A DNA stretch of 33,482 bases from Nesterenkonia cremea (GTDB lineage: Bacteria > Actinomycetota > Actinomycetes > Actinomycetales > Micrococcaceae). Shown here one piece after another: positions 7,927 to 15,099 of the stretch. Where the stretch lies: NCBI RefSeq assembly GCF_014642675.1, contig NZ_BMIS01000017.1, forward strand, positions 1 to 33,482, given 5' to 3'. The notes beneath the pieces are model-generated. The model searched no databases, was not told the origin of the DNA, and saw nothing but the letters and a program-made list of their open reading frames with translations. Both the position numbers and the translations under genes were made by a program. Each line of letters opens with the position of its first letter. The stretch's first letter is position 1.

Positions 7927-7973
7927 CGACGACGGCGGCCCTCCCTGCCCAGGCAGAGGGGCCGCCGTCGTCG
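7927..7973 (-). terminator. Hairpin terminator downstream of the fasciclin gene
   Basis: CGACGACGGCGGC (7927-7939) pairs perfectly over 13 bp with GCCGCCGTCGTCG (7961-7973), and 3-4 more pairs are possible inside with one bulge. It lies about 58 nt beyond the stop of the gene at 8032-8778 and upstream of the sigma gene. There is no T-tract. It probably separates the two transcription units. Confidence 0.6.
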
Positions 7974-8031
7974 CCCCGGTGCCCTGCGGCGCGGGCAGAA
8001 CCGGTCCGGGGCGGAGCCTTCAGCTGGAGGC

Positions 8032-8778
8032 CTACTCCTCGGCTGCTTCGGGCATCAGAACGCCGTCGATCATATACACGGTGGCGTTATCGGTCTGGAC
8101 GCCTCCGCACACGAGCCCGGCGTCGTCGAACATGAGCTCCTCGCCCTCACCGGAGATGGTGACGGTGGTGCCGTTGACGGTCTCGTGCTCACCTTCGATC
8201 TCATCGGGGGACATCTGGCCCGGGATGACGTGATAGGTCAGCACATCGGTCAGTGCGTCGGCATCGGCTCCCAGAGCCTCGAGGTCCTCTTCAGGGACTG
8301 CCTCGAAGGCCTCGTCGACGGGGGCAAGCACAGTGAACTCGTCACCGTTGAGCGTATCCACCAGGTCGACCTCCGGGTTCAGCTCTCCGGAGACCGCACT
8401 GGTCAGCGTGGTCAGCATGGGGTTGTTCGATGCTGCGGTGGCAACAGGGTCCTGAGCCATACCGTCGACGGACCCGTCGCCGTCGGGCACTTCCTCTGCA
8501 TAGTCGTCGCATGCTGCCCCGACCAGGTCGGCGGTGGGGTCCATCTCCTCTGCCTCGTCCTCCTCGGCGGCGTCCTCGTCCCCGTTCATGTCCTCACCCT
8601 CGGCGTCATCGCCGGAGTCCTCGTCCATATTCTGGCCGTCAGTGTCCTCTTCGGTTTCACCCATGTCCTGATCTTCTGCGGGTGCGTCTTCCTCGGCATC
8701 GCCGCAGGCCGTCAGGCTCAGAAGGGCGATGGAGCCGATTCCCAGAATCTTCGTTGCGGTGCGCATCTCGGTCTGCAT
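8032..8778 (-). CDS. Fasciclin-domain lipoprotein, MPT83/MPT70-like
   Basis: 248 residues. A lipoprotein signal occupies 1-25 with lipobox L-T-A-C (Cys25). A very acidic linker (28-80, mostly Asp/Glu) precedes one FAS1 domain (about 110-246) with [39 protein letters not shown] and [17 protein letters not shown]. This arrangement closely follows mycobacterial MPT70/MPT83, which are exported adhesion-like proteins controlled by SigK. The predicted location is the outer face of the membrane. I chose ATG 8778 because AGGAGA lies 7 nt upstream; the longer frame beyond it is not supported. A SigK-like promoter sits about 86 nt upstream. The acidic linker suggests adaptation to salt. Confidence 0.9.
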   Translation of the reverse strand: MQTEMRTATKILGIGSIALLSLTACGDAEEDAPAEDQDMGETEEDTDGQNMDEDSGDDAEGEDMNGDEDAAEEDEAEEMDPTADLVGAACDDYAEEVPDGDGSVDGMAQDPVATAASNNPMLTTLTSAVSGELNPEVDLVDTLNGDEFTVLAPVDEAFEAVPEEDLEALGADADALTDVLTYHVIPGQMSPDEIEGEHETVNGTTVTISGEGEELMFDDAGLVCGGVQTDNATVYMIDGVLMPEAAEE

Positions 8779-8863
8779 GACTGATTCTCCTGTCGAACTG
8801 TGTCGGACTGTTTCCGGGTCAACACAAGGCGGCCAGTCTCCTGCCCGAACTGTGTATCTGTGT

Positions 8864-8890
8864 GTTCGGAGCTCAGGCCGTTCCGGATGG
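8864..8890 (-). promoter_or_regulatory. Candidate SigK promoter of the fasciclin gene
   Basis: On the minus strand CCATCC (8885-8890) is followed after 15 nt by CCGAAC (8864-8869). I recall the mycobacterial SigK consensus as CCATCC for -35 and CCGAAT for -10; if so, this site matches 11 of 12 positions. The 5' untranslated region would be about 80 nt. The spacer length has not been checked against known sites. Confidence 0.45.
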
Positions 8891-9002
8891 AGAAATTCTG
8901 AGATCTTTCTGCGAACTCGGCGTCTGTGGTGGGCGCTTGAGCTGACAGGCCCCGCTGATTCGGCGGATGCGCGGTGGCCGGTGAGCGGTAGTGTTGGTCT
9001 GT

Positions 9003-10256
9003 ATGGGAGACCCTCAGCCTCGTCCTGGACATCGGCAGCAGCGACGCCGGAGGCACTCCGCCTCACACCGTTCCCCCTCTGCTCGGTCAGAGGTTCCAGG
9101 TTTCAAAGTCATGAGCACGCTCGCCAGGGTCGAACAGCTCAGACACGCTGGTCACGATGTGGTCTCGCTGACCGCCGGTGAGCCGGGTTCCGGTGCCCCG
9201 CCGTCGGTGAACCGGGCGGCCGCGCGGATCCACCAGGACAACACTGTGCTCAACTACAGCGCCGGCTTCGGAATTCTGCCGCTGCGCGAGGCTCTGGCTG
9301 AGCACTGCAGCAGCTGGTACGGCGTCGACCTGCCGGCCGAGCGGATCGCCATCACCACCGGCTCGTCCGGAGCCTTCGTGCTCAGCTTCCTGGCCGCCTT
9401 CGACGCCGGGGCGCGGGTGGCGCTGGCCCGTCCCGGGTACCCCGCCTACCGCAACATCTTGGACAGCCTGGGCATTGAGGTGGTGGACCTGGACTGCGAC
9501 CCGGACGTGCGTTTTCAGCCAACTGTGGAGCAGCTGGAGGCAGAGGTCGCCCAGAACGGGTCCTTGGACGGGCTGATCATCGCCTCACCGGCCAACCCCA
9601 CCGGCACCATGATCGGCCGCGAGCAGCTGAGCAGCCTGGCCCAGTGGTGCACTTCCCACGGAGCCCAGCTGATCAGCGACGAGATCTACCATGGGATCAG
9701 CTACGGGGAGCCTGCGGTCAGTGCCTCTGAGGTCACTGACGACGCCGTGATCATCTCCTCCTTCTCCAAATATTGGGGGATGCCCGGCTGGCGGCTGGGC
9801 TGGACCGTCCTGCCCGAGTATCTGGTGGACCCGGTGGCCCGCCTGGGCGGCAACATCGCGCTCTGTGCACCCCACGGTTCTCAGATCGCCGCCGTGGAGG
9901 CATTCAGCACCGAATCCATGGACTTCGCCGAATCCCAGGTGGCCGAGTATGCCGCAGCTCGTCAGCTGGTCCTCGACGCCCTGGATGAGCTCGGCTGGGG
10001 CCGCGTCGCTCCGGCCGACGGCGCCTTCTACGTCTATACCCACATCGGCGAACACCTGCAGCGCTTCGGCAGCTCTGAGGACTACTGCGCAGCGGTGCTG
10101 GAGGAGGCCGGCGTGGCAGTGGTGCCCGGCACCGATTTCGACCCGGTCAACGGGCACGAGTGGGTGCGGCTCTCCCTGGCTCCCGGCCGAGAAGCGGTGG
10201 AGGAGGGGCTGCGGCGGATCAAGGCCTTTCACGCCGGAGACCCGTCAGCCCGATGA
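9003..10256 (+). CDS. PLP-dependent aminotransferase (class I/II)
   Basis: 417 residues of fold-type I aminotransferase. Visible landmarks are [17 protein letters not shown] near the N-terminus, [30 protein letters not shown] (cofactor phosphate contact), [26 protein letters not shown], and [16 protein letters not shown], which carries the Schiff-base Lys. It transfers an amino group from an amino acid to a 2-oxoacid in the cytosol; the substrate cannot be deduced. The first 35 residues are Arg/Ser-rich and unlike the rest, so the true start may be later. The ATG at 9003 has TAGTGT 8 nt upstream, hinting at a leaderless start. Its 3' end overlaps the convergent modB gene by 38 bp. Confidence 0.85.
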   Translation: MGDPQPRPGHRQQRRRRHSASHRSPSARSEVPGFKVMSTLARVEQLRHAGHDVVSLTAGEPGSGAPPSVNRAAARIHQDNTVLNYSAGFGILPLREALAEHCSSWYGVDLPAERIAITTGSSGAFVLSFLAAFDAGARVALARPGYPAYRNILDSLGIEVVDLDCDPDVRFQPTVEQLEAEVAQNGSLDGLIIASPANPTGTMIGREQLSSLAQWCTSHGAQLISDEIYHGISYGEPAVSASEVTDDAVIISSFSKYWGMPGWRLGWTVLPEYLVDPVARLGGNIALCAPHGSQIAAVEAFSTESMDFAESQVAEYAAARQLVLDALDELGWGRVAPADGAFYVYTHIGEHLQRFGSSEDYCAAVLEEAGVAVVPGTDFDPVNGHEWVRLSLAPGREAVEEGLRRIKAFHAGDPSAR

Positions 10257-11097
10257 CCAGCAGGGCGAGCAGCACCAGCAGCAGCGAGAGGGCGACGGCG
10301 GCCTGCGGGTCGGTCTCGCGCTGCAGGTAGATCTCCAGCGGCAGCGTCCTGGTGACTCCCTGCATGCTGCCGGCGAATGCGATGGTGGCGCCGAACTCGC
10401 CCAGCGCCCGGGCGAAGGCCAGAATCACCCCGGAGATCAGGCTGGGCAGGATCAGCGGGATCGCCACCGTCCGCAGTACGGTGCTCCGACCGGCACCGTC
10501 CATGACTGCGGCCTCGACCATCTGAGGGTCCAGATCGCGCAGCGCCGTCTCCGCGGTCACCACCAGGAAGGGCAGCGAGACGAAGGTCTGGGCCAGTACG
10601 ACGGCGGCGGTGGAGTAGGCGATCTGCAGTCCGAGCAGCTCCAGGGTCCCGCCCAGCAGGCCCTGCCGGCCGAAGACCGTCAGCAGCGCGATGCCGCCCA
10701 CCACCGGTGGCAGCACCAGCGGCAGCAGCACCAGTCCGCGCAGCAGGCTCACGCCCCGGAATCGGGCCTGAGCCAGCACTGTGGCCAGGGGGACTCCGAG
10801 CAGCAGGCAGAGCAGTGTGGCCACGGCGGCAGTGCGCAGGCTCAGCAGCAGAGCATCCACAGCCGGTTCTGAGGTCAGCAGCGAGGGTAGGTCCGACCAG
10901 CTGACCTGCAGGAACATCGCGGCCACCGGCAGCAGCACCAACAGGGCGCCGCCGGCGGCCGGCAGCAGCAGCCAGCGGGGGACACCGGAGGGGGCCAGCG
11001 GACCGCGTGGGGCTCTGGGCCGCCCTGTGCGGCAACGTGCCGCTCGAGACCGTCCTGCTCGGTCCTGTCCTGTCCGCTTCCCCTCAGTCTTCACCAT
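10219..11097 (-). CDS. modB: Molybdate ABC transporter permease ModB
   Basis: 292 residues with a basic N-terminal extension (about 1-40) and about six helices. The EAA loop covers VEAAVMDGAGRSTVLRTVAIPLILP, and the C-terminal half contains FARALGEFGATIAFAGS, typical of ModB/CysT permeases and strongly suggestive of molybdate transport. It forms the membrane channel for ModA-delivered oxyanion. ATG 11097 lies within the 3' end of modA, a 14-nt overlap. An in-frame ATG at 11109 is an alternative. The gene ends inside the convergent aminotransferase. No modC ATPase follows, so the energy subunit must be encoded elsewhere or be shared. Confidence 0.88.
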   Translation of the reverse strand: MVKTEGKRTGQDRAGRSRAARCRTGRPRAPRGPLAPSGVPRWLLLPAAGGALLVLLPVAAMFLQVSWSDLPSLLTSEPAVDALLLSLRTAAVATLLCLLLGVPLATVLAQARFRGVSLLRGLVLLPLVLPPVVGGIALLTVFGRQGLLGGTLELLGLQIAYSTAAVVLAQTFVSLPFLVVTAETALRDLDPQMVEAAVMDGAGRSTVLRTVAIPLILPSLISGVILAFARALGEFGATIAFAGSMQGVTRTLPLEIYLQRETDPQAAVALSLLLVLLALLVIGLTGLRRERP

Positions 11098-11884
11098 GAG
11101 TCTCGCCATCAGCGGTTCGGAACCCGGCCTCCGCAAGGACCTCCTCCACCTCGGGCATCGCAAGGAAGGCGAGGAACTCGGAAGCCGCCTCGGGGGAGTC
11201 GGCGGCATCCAGCACGGCACCGGGGTAGTGGTTGAGGTGGTCCTCGGCGTCGTCGATCTCGATGGTCTCTACCTCATCCCCGGCCGCTTGGGCGTCGGTG
11301 GCGTAGACCAGGCCGGCGTCGGCCTCCCCGGAGCGGATCTTGCCCAGCACATCGGTGACCGAGTTCTCTTCGCTGGCGGGGGCAGGCTCGACGCCGGCGG
11401 CCGCGGTCAGCTCCGCGCTGAGGGCGCCGCAGGGGACCTGTTCGGCGCAGAGCACGGAGACCACGTCTTCGCGTTCCAGGTCTTCCACACCGGTGATGTC
11501 GGCGGGGTTTCCTGCGGGGGTGGCCAGGACCAGGGTGTTGGCGGCGAAGATCTGCGGGGACTCCGACACCAGGTCTGCCTCCTGAGCGCGGGACATGGTC
11601 AGAGTGTCCGCCGTGACCAGGGCGTCGGCCGGAGCGCCCTGCTCCAGCTGGGCCAGCAGATCGGCGGAGCCGGCAAAGCTGAACTCCACCTCCGTGCCGG
11701 TCTCCTCGGTGTAGAGCTCGCCGATCTCCTCGTAGACCTCCTGCAGGCTGGCCGCGGCGTAGACGGTGATGCGCTCCTCGGACTCCTCAGCGGCACAGGC
11801 GGTGAGCCCCAGCAGCCCGACGCCGGCCACGGCCAGCGCACAGTTCACAGATCCTGCGCGCTGCACAGCTCTCGCACGGCTCAC
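11084..11884 (-). CDS. modA: Molybdate-binding lipoprotein ModA
   Basis: 266 residues. A lipoprotein signal ends at L-T-A-C (Cys30). The mature domain begins ITVYAAASLQEVYEEIGELY and continues with FSFAGSADLLAQLEQGAPADALVTAD and a C-terminal AGLVYATDAQAAGDEV. These are hallmarks of the ModA periplasmic-binding family (oxyanion contacts in A-A-A-S and in A-G-S). It captures molybdate or tungstate outside the membrane and delivers it to ModB. The start is GTG 11884, which overlaps the stop of the upstream regulator as GTGA. The much longer frame upstream is only the antisense-like shadow of the regulator gene. Confidence 0.9.
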   Translation of the reverse strand: MSRARAVQRAGSVNCALAVAGVGLLGLTACAAEESEERITVYAAASLQEVYEEIGELYTEETGTEVEFSFAGSADLLAQLEQGAPADALVTADTLTMSRAQEADLVSESPQIFAANTLVLATPAGNPADITGVEDLEREDVVSVLCAEQVPCGALSAELTAAAGVEPAPASEENSVTDVLGKIRSGEADAGLVYATDAQAAGDEVETIEIDDAEDHLNHYPGAVLDAADSPEAASEFLAFLAMPEVEEVLAEAGFRTADGETHGED

Positions 11885-12267
11885 CGGTCCACCACCACAT
11901 TGGTGGCCTTGATGGCGGCGGTGGCCACGGCCCCGGGCTCCAGGCCCATCTCTTGGACGGCCTCGGTGCTCATCAGCGAGACCACGCGGTAGGGGCCGCA
12001 CTGCAGCTCCACCTGGGACATCACAGTGTCCGAGGTGATGGCGGTGACCAGCCCCACGAACCGATTCCGCGCTGAGGAGATGCCGCTGGGAGTGGGGCCG
12101 TGGGAGCTGCGCTCGTGGGCGAAGCGGGCTGCCTCGGCGCCGTCGAGAACCTTCCGGCCGGCGTCGTCGGTGGTGGCCTGCAGCTCGCCGGAGGCGACCC
12201 ATCGGCGCACGGTGTCATCGCTGACGCCCAGCAGGCTGGCAGCTTCTGAGATCCGCAGAGTCGGCAT
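11881..12267 (-). CDS. HTH-TOBE molybdate-responsive regulator or molybdopterin-binding protein
   Basis: 128 residues. An N-terminal helix-turn-helix of the MerR/excisionase kind (LRISEAASLLGVSDDTVRRW, about 3-22) with a short wing is followed by a TOBE/Mop domain (about 60-128: RFVGLVTAITSDTVMSQVEL, AIKATNVVVDR) that binds molybdate. It is first in the mod operon and probably senses molybdate and controls it, like the actinobacterial stand-in for ModE. I prefer ATG 12267 because TATGAT (12275-12280) lies exactly 7 nt upstream, a typical leaderless arrangement; ATG codons at 12276 and 12279 are alternatives. Confidence 0.85.
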   Translation of the reverse strand: MPTLRISEAASLLGVSDDTVRRWVASGELQATTDDAGRKVLDGAEAARFAHERSSHGPTPSGISSARNRFVGLVTAITSDTVMSQVELQCGPYRVVSLMSTEAVQEMGLEPGAVATAAIKATNVVVDR

Positions 12268-12280
12268 GGAATCCATCATA
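12267..12280 (-). promoter_or_regulatory. -10 element for a leaderless mod operon
   Basis: TATGAT on the minus strand (12275-12280) is followed by 7 nt and then ATG at 12267. The transcript would start at the initiation codon of the HTH-TOBE gene. The upstream 60 bp, shared with the divergent small ORF at 12343, is relatively AT-rich and is the place to look for an operator. Confidence 0.45.
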
Positions 12281-12342
12281 GATCAGCATCTGCGGAATTG
12301 TGTACCGGATTACGGCGAATACGAGGATCGCGTACGTCATTG

Positions 12343-12480
12343 ATGAGATGGAGGTACACGATTCCGGCGCGGGTCGGTATGCTGCTGGCCATCCTCAAAG
12401 GTCACCTCTTCCTGCATGTGGTGCTCTTCGCGCCCTTCATCGCGCTGGCCGCCTACTTCTTCGTCCTCTGCGTGGGCTGA
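12343..12480 (+). CDS. Possible 45-residue single-helix membrane protein
   Basis: The frame from ATG 12343 encodes 45 residues: a basic start (MRWRYTIPAR) and one long hydrophobic helix with GHLFLHVVLFAPFIALAAYF. An internal ATG at 12379 would give 33 residues. No clear ribosome site is present. It overlaps the 3' end of the convergent erm gene by 44 bp. The composition fits a genuine small membrane protein, but coding status is uncertain. Confidence 0.35.
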   Translation: MRWRYTIPARVGMLLAILKGHLFLHVVLFAPFIALAAYFFVLCVG

Positions 12481-13261
12481 GGTTCGATCCGCCCCCGGAT
12501 CCGCAGCGTCGGAAGAGCTCCACCCACTGTTCGGCGGTGAGCTGCTTGGGCAGGTCTGAGGCGCGGATTCCGGCCTCTCCGAGTCTGCGTCCGGCCTCAG
12601 CACGGGTCAGCCCCTGGGTGCGCTGGAGGATCTGTGCCATTCCCCGTCCCGGTCCGGTGAACAGTCGGTGGACGAACCCCGCGTAGGCGCGGCGCTGCTT
12701 CCACAGCAGCAGCGGATCCTGCCGTCGGGTCACCGTGAGGATGCCGCCGTCCACAGCCGGCGCAGGGGAGTAGGCCTGCGCAGGGACTCGGGCCTGCAGT
12801 TCGAAGGAGTAGTACGGGGCCCACTGCGCGGTCATCATCGAGGCCCCGCCCACTCCGGCCCGACGCCGAGCGACCTCCCACTGTGTGATGAGCACGGCCT
12901 GCTCCCAATGCTGGTGGTGGAGCAGTCGGCGGAGGATCGCTGTGGTCAGGTGGAAGGGGAGGTTGCCGACCACGGTATGCGGTGCCTCGGGCAGCCGGTG
13001 CTGCAGGAAGTCCCCGTGGACGACTGAGGTCCGGCGCCCACAGCTGCGGCTGAGCCGCTGAGCGAGCCGTCGGTCGGTCTCCACGGCGGTCACAGGTCGT
13101 CCCAGCTCTTCCAGCGGGAAGGTCAGGGCACCGCGGCCTGGCCCGATCTCGAGGATCGGTCCCTGGGTCTGTGCGGCCAGATCGATCATCCGGCGGATGA
13201 TCCGTCGGTCGCGGAGGAAGTTCTGGCCGTGCTCATGACGGCCGTCGGTATAGGTGTGCAT
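12437..13261 (-). CDS. erm: Erm-family 23S rRNA (adenine-N6)-methyltransferase
   Basis: 274 residues. It starts with the Erm signature HEHGQNFLRD, then the SAM-binding motif I ILEIGPGRGALTFPL (about 36-50), the acidic VETD of motif II (60-63), GDF (83-85), and the catalytic N-L-P-F (100-103) of N6-adenine methyltransferases. The LEIGPGRG block and HEHGQNF separate it from the housekeeping KsgA and place it with actinobacterial Erm enzymes such as Erm(X)-like proteins. It would methylate A2058 of 23S rRNA and confer macrolide-lincosamide-streptogramin B resistance; the resistance is inferred. The C-terminal tail is Arg-rich. GGAGA lies 4 nt before ATG 13261, behind a leader of nearly 300 nt. 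Confidence 0.88.
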   Translation of the reverse strand: MHTYTDGRHEHGQNFLRDRRIIRRMIDLAAQTQGPILEIGPGRGALTFPLEELGRPVTAVETDRRLAQRLSRSCGRRTSVVHGDFLQHRLPEAPHTVVGNLPFHLTTAILRRLLHHQHWEQAVLITQWEVARRRAGVGGASMMTAQWAPYYSFELQARVPAQAYSPAPAVDGGILTVTRRQDPLLLWKQRRAYAGFVHRLFTGPGRGMAQILQRTQGLTRAEAGRRLGEAGIRASDLPKQLTAEQWVELFRRCGSGGGSNLSPRRGRRSRRPAR

Positions 13262-13263
13262 CG

Positions 13264-13563
13264 GTTCTCCGGGAATGCTGAAGATGTCCCCGGGCAGGCA
13301 CGATCAGAGGTGCCGCCCAGCTGTGCTGTGAGCTGGTGCGGCGGCGCACGGGCAGGGAGGCACCCCAGAAGTGGGTGCCGGGGTGATCGCTGGAAGCCTC
13401 AGAAGGGCACGGCTGACGGCGCTGAGGTGGCCTCAGCGGCAGGTCAGACGGTGAGTTCTCCGGCGGATCTCCGGAGAGTGATCAGCTGTGCGACGCCGCG
13501 GCGTCCGTCCAAGGACGCGCGACGTGCTGGAAGATCGCATGGATGCCCATGCGGTCCAGTGTA
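13264..13563 (-). promoter_or_regulatory. Hairpin-rich regulatory leader of erm
   Basis: Reading toward erm on the minus strand: -10 TACACT (13558-13563), then a short leader ORF from 13550, and then a series of inverted repeats. These are GCGTCC/GGACGC (13501-13506 with 13513-13518); the overlapping palindrome GACGCCG-CGGCGTC (13492-13505), which competes with it; TCTCCGG/CCGGAGA (13457-13463 with 13471-13477); CGCTGAGG/CCTCAGCG with a 3-nt loop (13420-13427 with 13431-13438); and GGCACCC/GGGTGCC (13359-13365 with 13373-13379). The erm ribosome site lies at 13265-13269. Mutually exclusive hairpins overlapping a leader ORF are the classic arrangement for antibiotic-induced attenuation. Confidence 0.6.
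13482..13550 (-). CDS. Candidate erm leader peptide (22 aa)
   Basis: A 23-codon ORF beginning M-G-I-H-A-I-F-Q-H-V and ending at TGA 13482-13484. It begins 7 nt after the TACACT -10 element, so it is probably leaderless. The start resembles the M-G-I-F-S-I-F of the ErmC leader, in which macrolide-bound ribosomes stall at I-F-V-I; here the following residues are Q-H-V, so the stall motif is not identical. Its codons overlap the first two competing hairpins. Coding status is inferred from position and spacing. Confidence 0.5.
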   Translation of the reverse strand: MGIHAIFQHVARPWTDAAASHS

Positions 13564-13624
13564 AGAGATCAGGACAGCAGCGCGTGAATTCGACTAAGCT
13601 CGTCGGAAAGGGAAAGGGGCTCAC

Positions 13625-14374
13625 ATGGGGGACGAGCCGCACAGCGAAGAGGTGCGTCAGCGCGCCGATCCGGCGCCGCCCGCGGGACGTGCTGTCCACG
13701 GACTCCTGACTGCAGTGACCGGCGTCGGGCTGGTGACCTCCTTCTGGATCGCCTGGCATCACCCCACCGGCATCCCCGCCGGCGCCACCTTTGAGGGCGG
13801 GTTCCCCGCCGGCTGGGAGCACATCATCAACCAGCCGGTGCACTTCACCTTCATCTCTGCGGCGATGGTCTTCGCCACCTCTCTGGCCCTGACCATCCGC
13901 CCGCAGATCGGCAACACCGGGCGCTGGGGGATCCTCTTCCACACGGTGCGCCTCTCCGGGATCGTCTGCATGGTGCTCAGCGGCCTGCTGTGGAATCTGC
14001 TGCTGCGCACCCCGGATCTGCTGGACGGGGTCAAGCTGGTCAACGACTCCATCTATCACCTGCTGCTGCCCGTGCTGGTGCCGCTGGTCTGGCTGATGGG
14101 CGGACCCCATGGGCGGATCACCTGGAAGATCGTGCTGCTCTCGCCGCTGCCGCCCACTATCTGGTTCATCCTCACGCTGTTGCGCGGCCCCAGCCTGGAC
14201 TGGTATCCCTACTCCATCCTGGACGTGCCGCGCCTGGGCTATCCCACAGTGCTGGGCATGGCTGCAGGTGTGCTGGTGGCCTTCTTGGCCGTGGCCGCGC
14301 TCATCTGGCTGGTGGACCGGATGATGGACCGCAACGTGGGGCGCCTGGAGATCCGCCCCGGCGGCGCTGCCTGA
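13625..14374 (+). CDS. Pr6Pr-family six-helix membrane protein (paralog 1)
   Basis: A 249-residue membrane protein with about six helices of the Pr6Pr family (actinobacterial and yeast FAR-17a/AIG1-like proteins). Landmarks are FEGGFPAGWEHIINQPVHFT, RLSGIVCMVLSGLLWNLLLR, ND-SIYHLLLPVLVPLVWLMG, GPHGRITW, and LDWYPYSILDVPRLGY near the C-terminus. The His residues in W-E-H, Y-H-L and P-H-G are shared with the paralog at 15097. The molecular function is not established. A ribosome site (GGAAAGGG) precedes the ATG. It is divergent from erm, and the two promoters lie within about 65 bp of each other. Confidence 0.82.
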   Translation: MGDEPHSEEVRQRADPAPPAGRAVHGLLTAVTGVGLVTSFWIAWHHPTGIPAGATFEGGFPAGWEHIINQPVHFTFISAAMVFATSLALTIRPQIGNTGRWGILFHTVRLSGIVCMVLSGLLWNLLLRTPDLLDGVKLVNDSIYHLLLPVLVPLVWLMGGPHGRITWKIVLLSPLPPTIWFILTLLRGPSLDWYPYSILDVPRLGYPTVLGMAAGVLVAFLAVAALIWLVDRMMDRNVGRLEIRPGGAA

Positions 14375-14461
14375 ACCGGCTCCTGCTGAACCCGCCTGCG
14401 CCCGACGCCGGCCGCGCATCGCACCGGGCCCCCGCACCGGACAGCTCAACCTTACGATTGG

Positions 14462-14535
14462 TATAGTTTCCCGGGCTCCGGTCGGAGAACCTGTCCGCCG
14501 TCGTCAGTGCCGTGGGTGAGGAGTGTGCGATGAGC
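14462..14535 (+). promoter_or_regulatory. Promoter and ribosome site for the export-family gene
   Basis: A good -10, TATAGT (14462-14467), stands in a locally AT-rich patch, with GGACAG about 17 nt upstream as a possible -35. GAGGAG (14518-14523) then precedes ATG 14530 by 6 nt. The 155 bp between the two genes otherwise hold nothing obvious. Confidence 0.45.
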
Positions 14536-15027
14536 GCCGCAGAGTGGTGGGGGATCCTGGGCATCTTCCTGGGCGGAGCGACTCCCTGGCTGGAGGCTCC
14601 CATCGTCATCCCCGCCGGACTGATCGCGGGCCTGCCCACCGTTCCGGTCCTGCTGGCGGCGATCATCGGCAATCTGTTGACCGTGGGCATCGCCGCCTAT
14701 TTCGGAGAGGCCATGCGCAGCTGGTTCTCCCGGCGTCGTGAGGCCCGCCGCCAGGAGCTGGACGTGGAGGCCGAGGCGCACCGCCGGGCCAAGACGGTGA
14801 AGCGCCGGGCTCGGATCGAGAAGGTCATGGACCGCGGAGGCCTCCCGCTGCTGGCCCTGGTGGGGCCGGTAGGGCTGGGAACCCAGGTCTCCGCCGTGGT
14901 GGCCGTGGCCCTGGGCGTACGGGCCACCACCTCATTCCTCTGGGTCAGCGCCGGGACCGTGCTCTGGTGTGTGGTGGCCGCCTACGCCACGCTGACCGGC
15001 GTCGAGATCCTCGGCTTCGGCGGCTGA
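14530..15027 (+). CDS. Small multidrug export family (Sm_multidrug_ex-like) membrane protein
   Basis: 165 residues. The N-terminal part LGIFLGGATPWLEAPIVIPAG matches the conserved P-x-x-E-x-x-x-x-x-P-x-x motif of the putative small multi-drug export family. A long basic helical insert (about 62-100, rich in Arg, Glu and Lys) follows, then GLPLLALVGPVGLGTQVSAVVAVALG and a final helix. The name of the family does not prove drug export. I chose ATG 14530, with GAGGAG upstream, over ATG 14512. It lies between two Pr6Pr paralogs on the same strand but has its own promoter. Confidence 0.75.
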   Translation: MSAAEWWGILGIFLGGATPWLEAPIVIPAGLIAGLPTVPVLLAAIIGNLLTVGIAAYFGEAMRSWFSRRREARRQELDVEAEAHRRAKTVKRRARIEKVMDRGGLPLLALVGPVGLGTQVSAVVAVALGVRATTSFLWVSAGTVLWCVVAAYATLTGVEILGFGG

Positions 15028-15084
15028 GACCGGCCGAACGCCGCACTCTGCCTGACCGAGCGACGCTGCGTCATACGGCCGTGG

Positions 15085-15099
15085 CAGAATCTCCCCGTG
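15085..15099 (+). promoter_or_regulatory. -10 element for a leaderless GTG start
   Basis: CAGAAT (15085-15090) is followed by CTCCCC and then GTG at 15097, with no ribosome site. This is consistent with a leaderless transcript for the second Pr6Pr gene. Confidence 0.4.

Noticed and set aside
7927..7973. Hairpin as operator for sigK
   Set aside because: It lies about 87 bp upstream of the sigK start codon but has a long 13-bp GC stem just after the fasciclin gene, which fits a terminator better.
11885..12202. N-terminal extension of modA
   Set aside because: Arg/His/Pro-rich and antiparallel in codon composition to the HTH-TOBE gene in another frame. The lipoprotein signal begins at GTG 11884.
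12437..13261. KsgA (housekeeping 16S dimethyladenosine transferase) instead of Erm
   Set aside because: The HEHGQNFL start, LEIGPGRG motif, regulatory leader and Arg-rich tail fit Erm better; KsgA proteins usually read K-x-x-GQNFL and have different C-terminal blocks.
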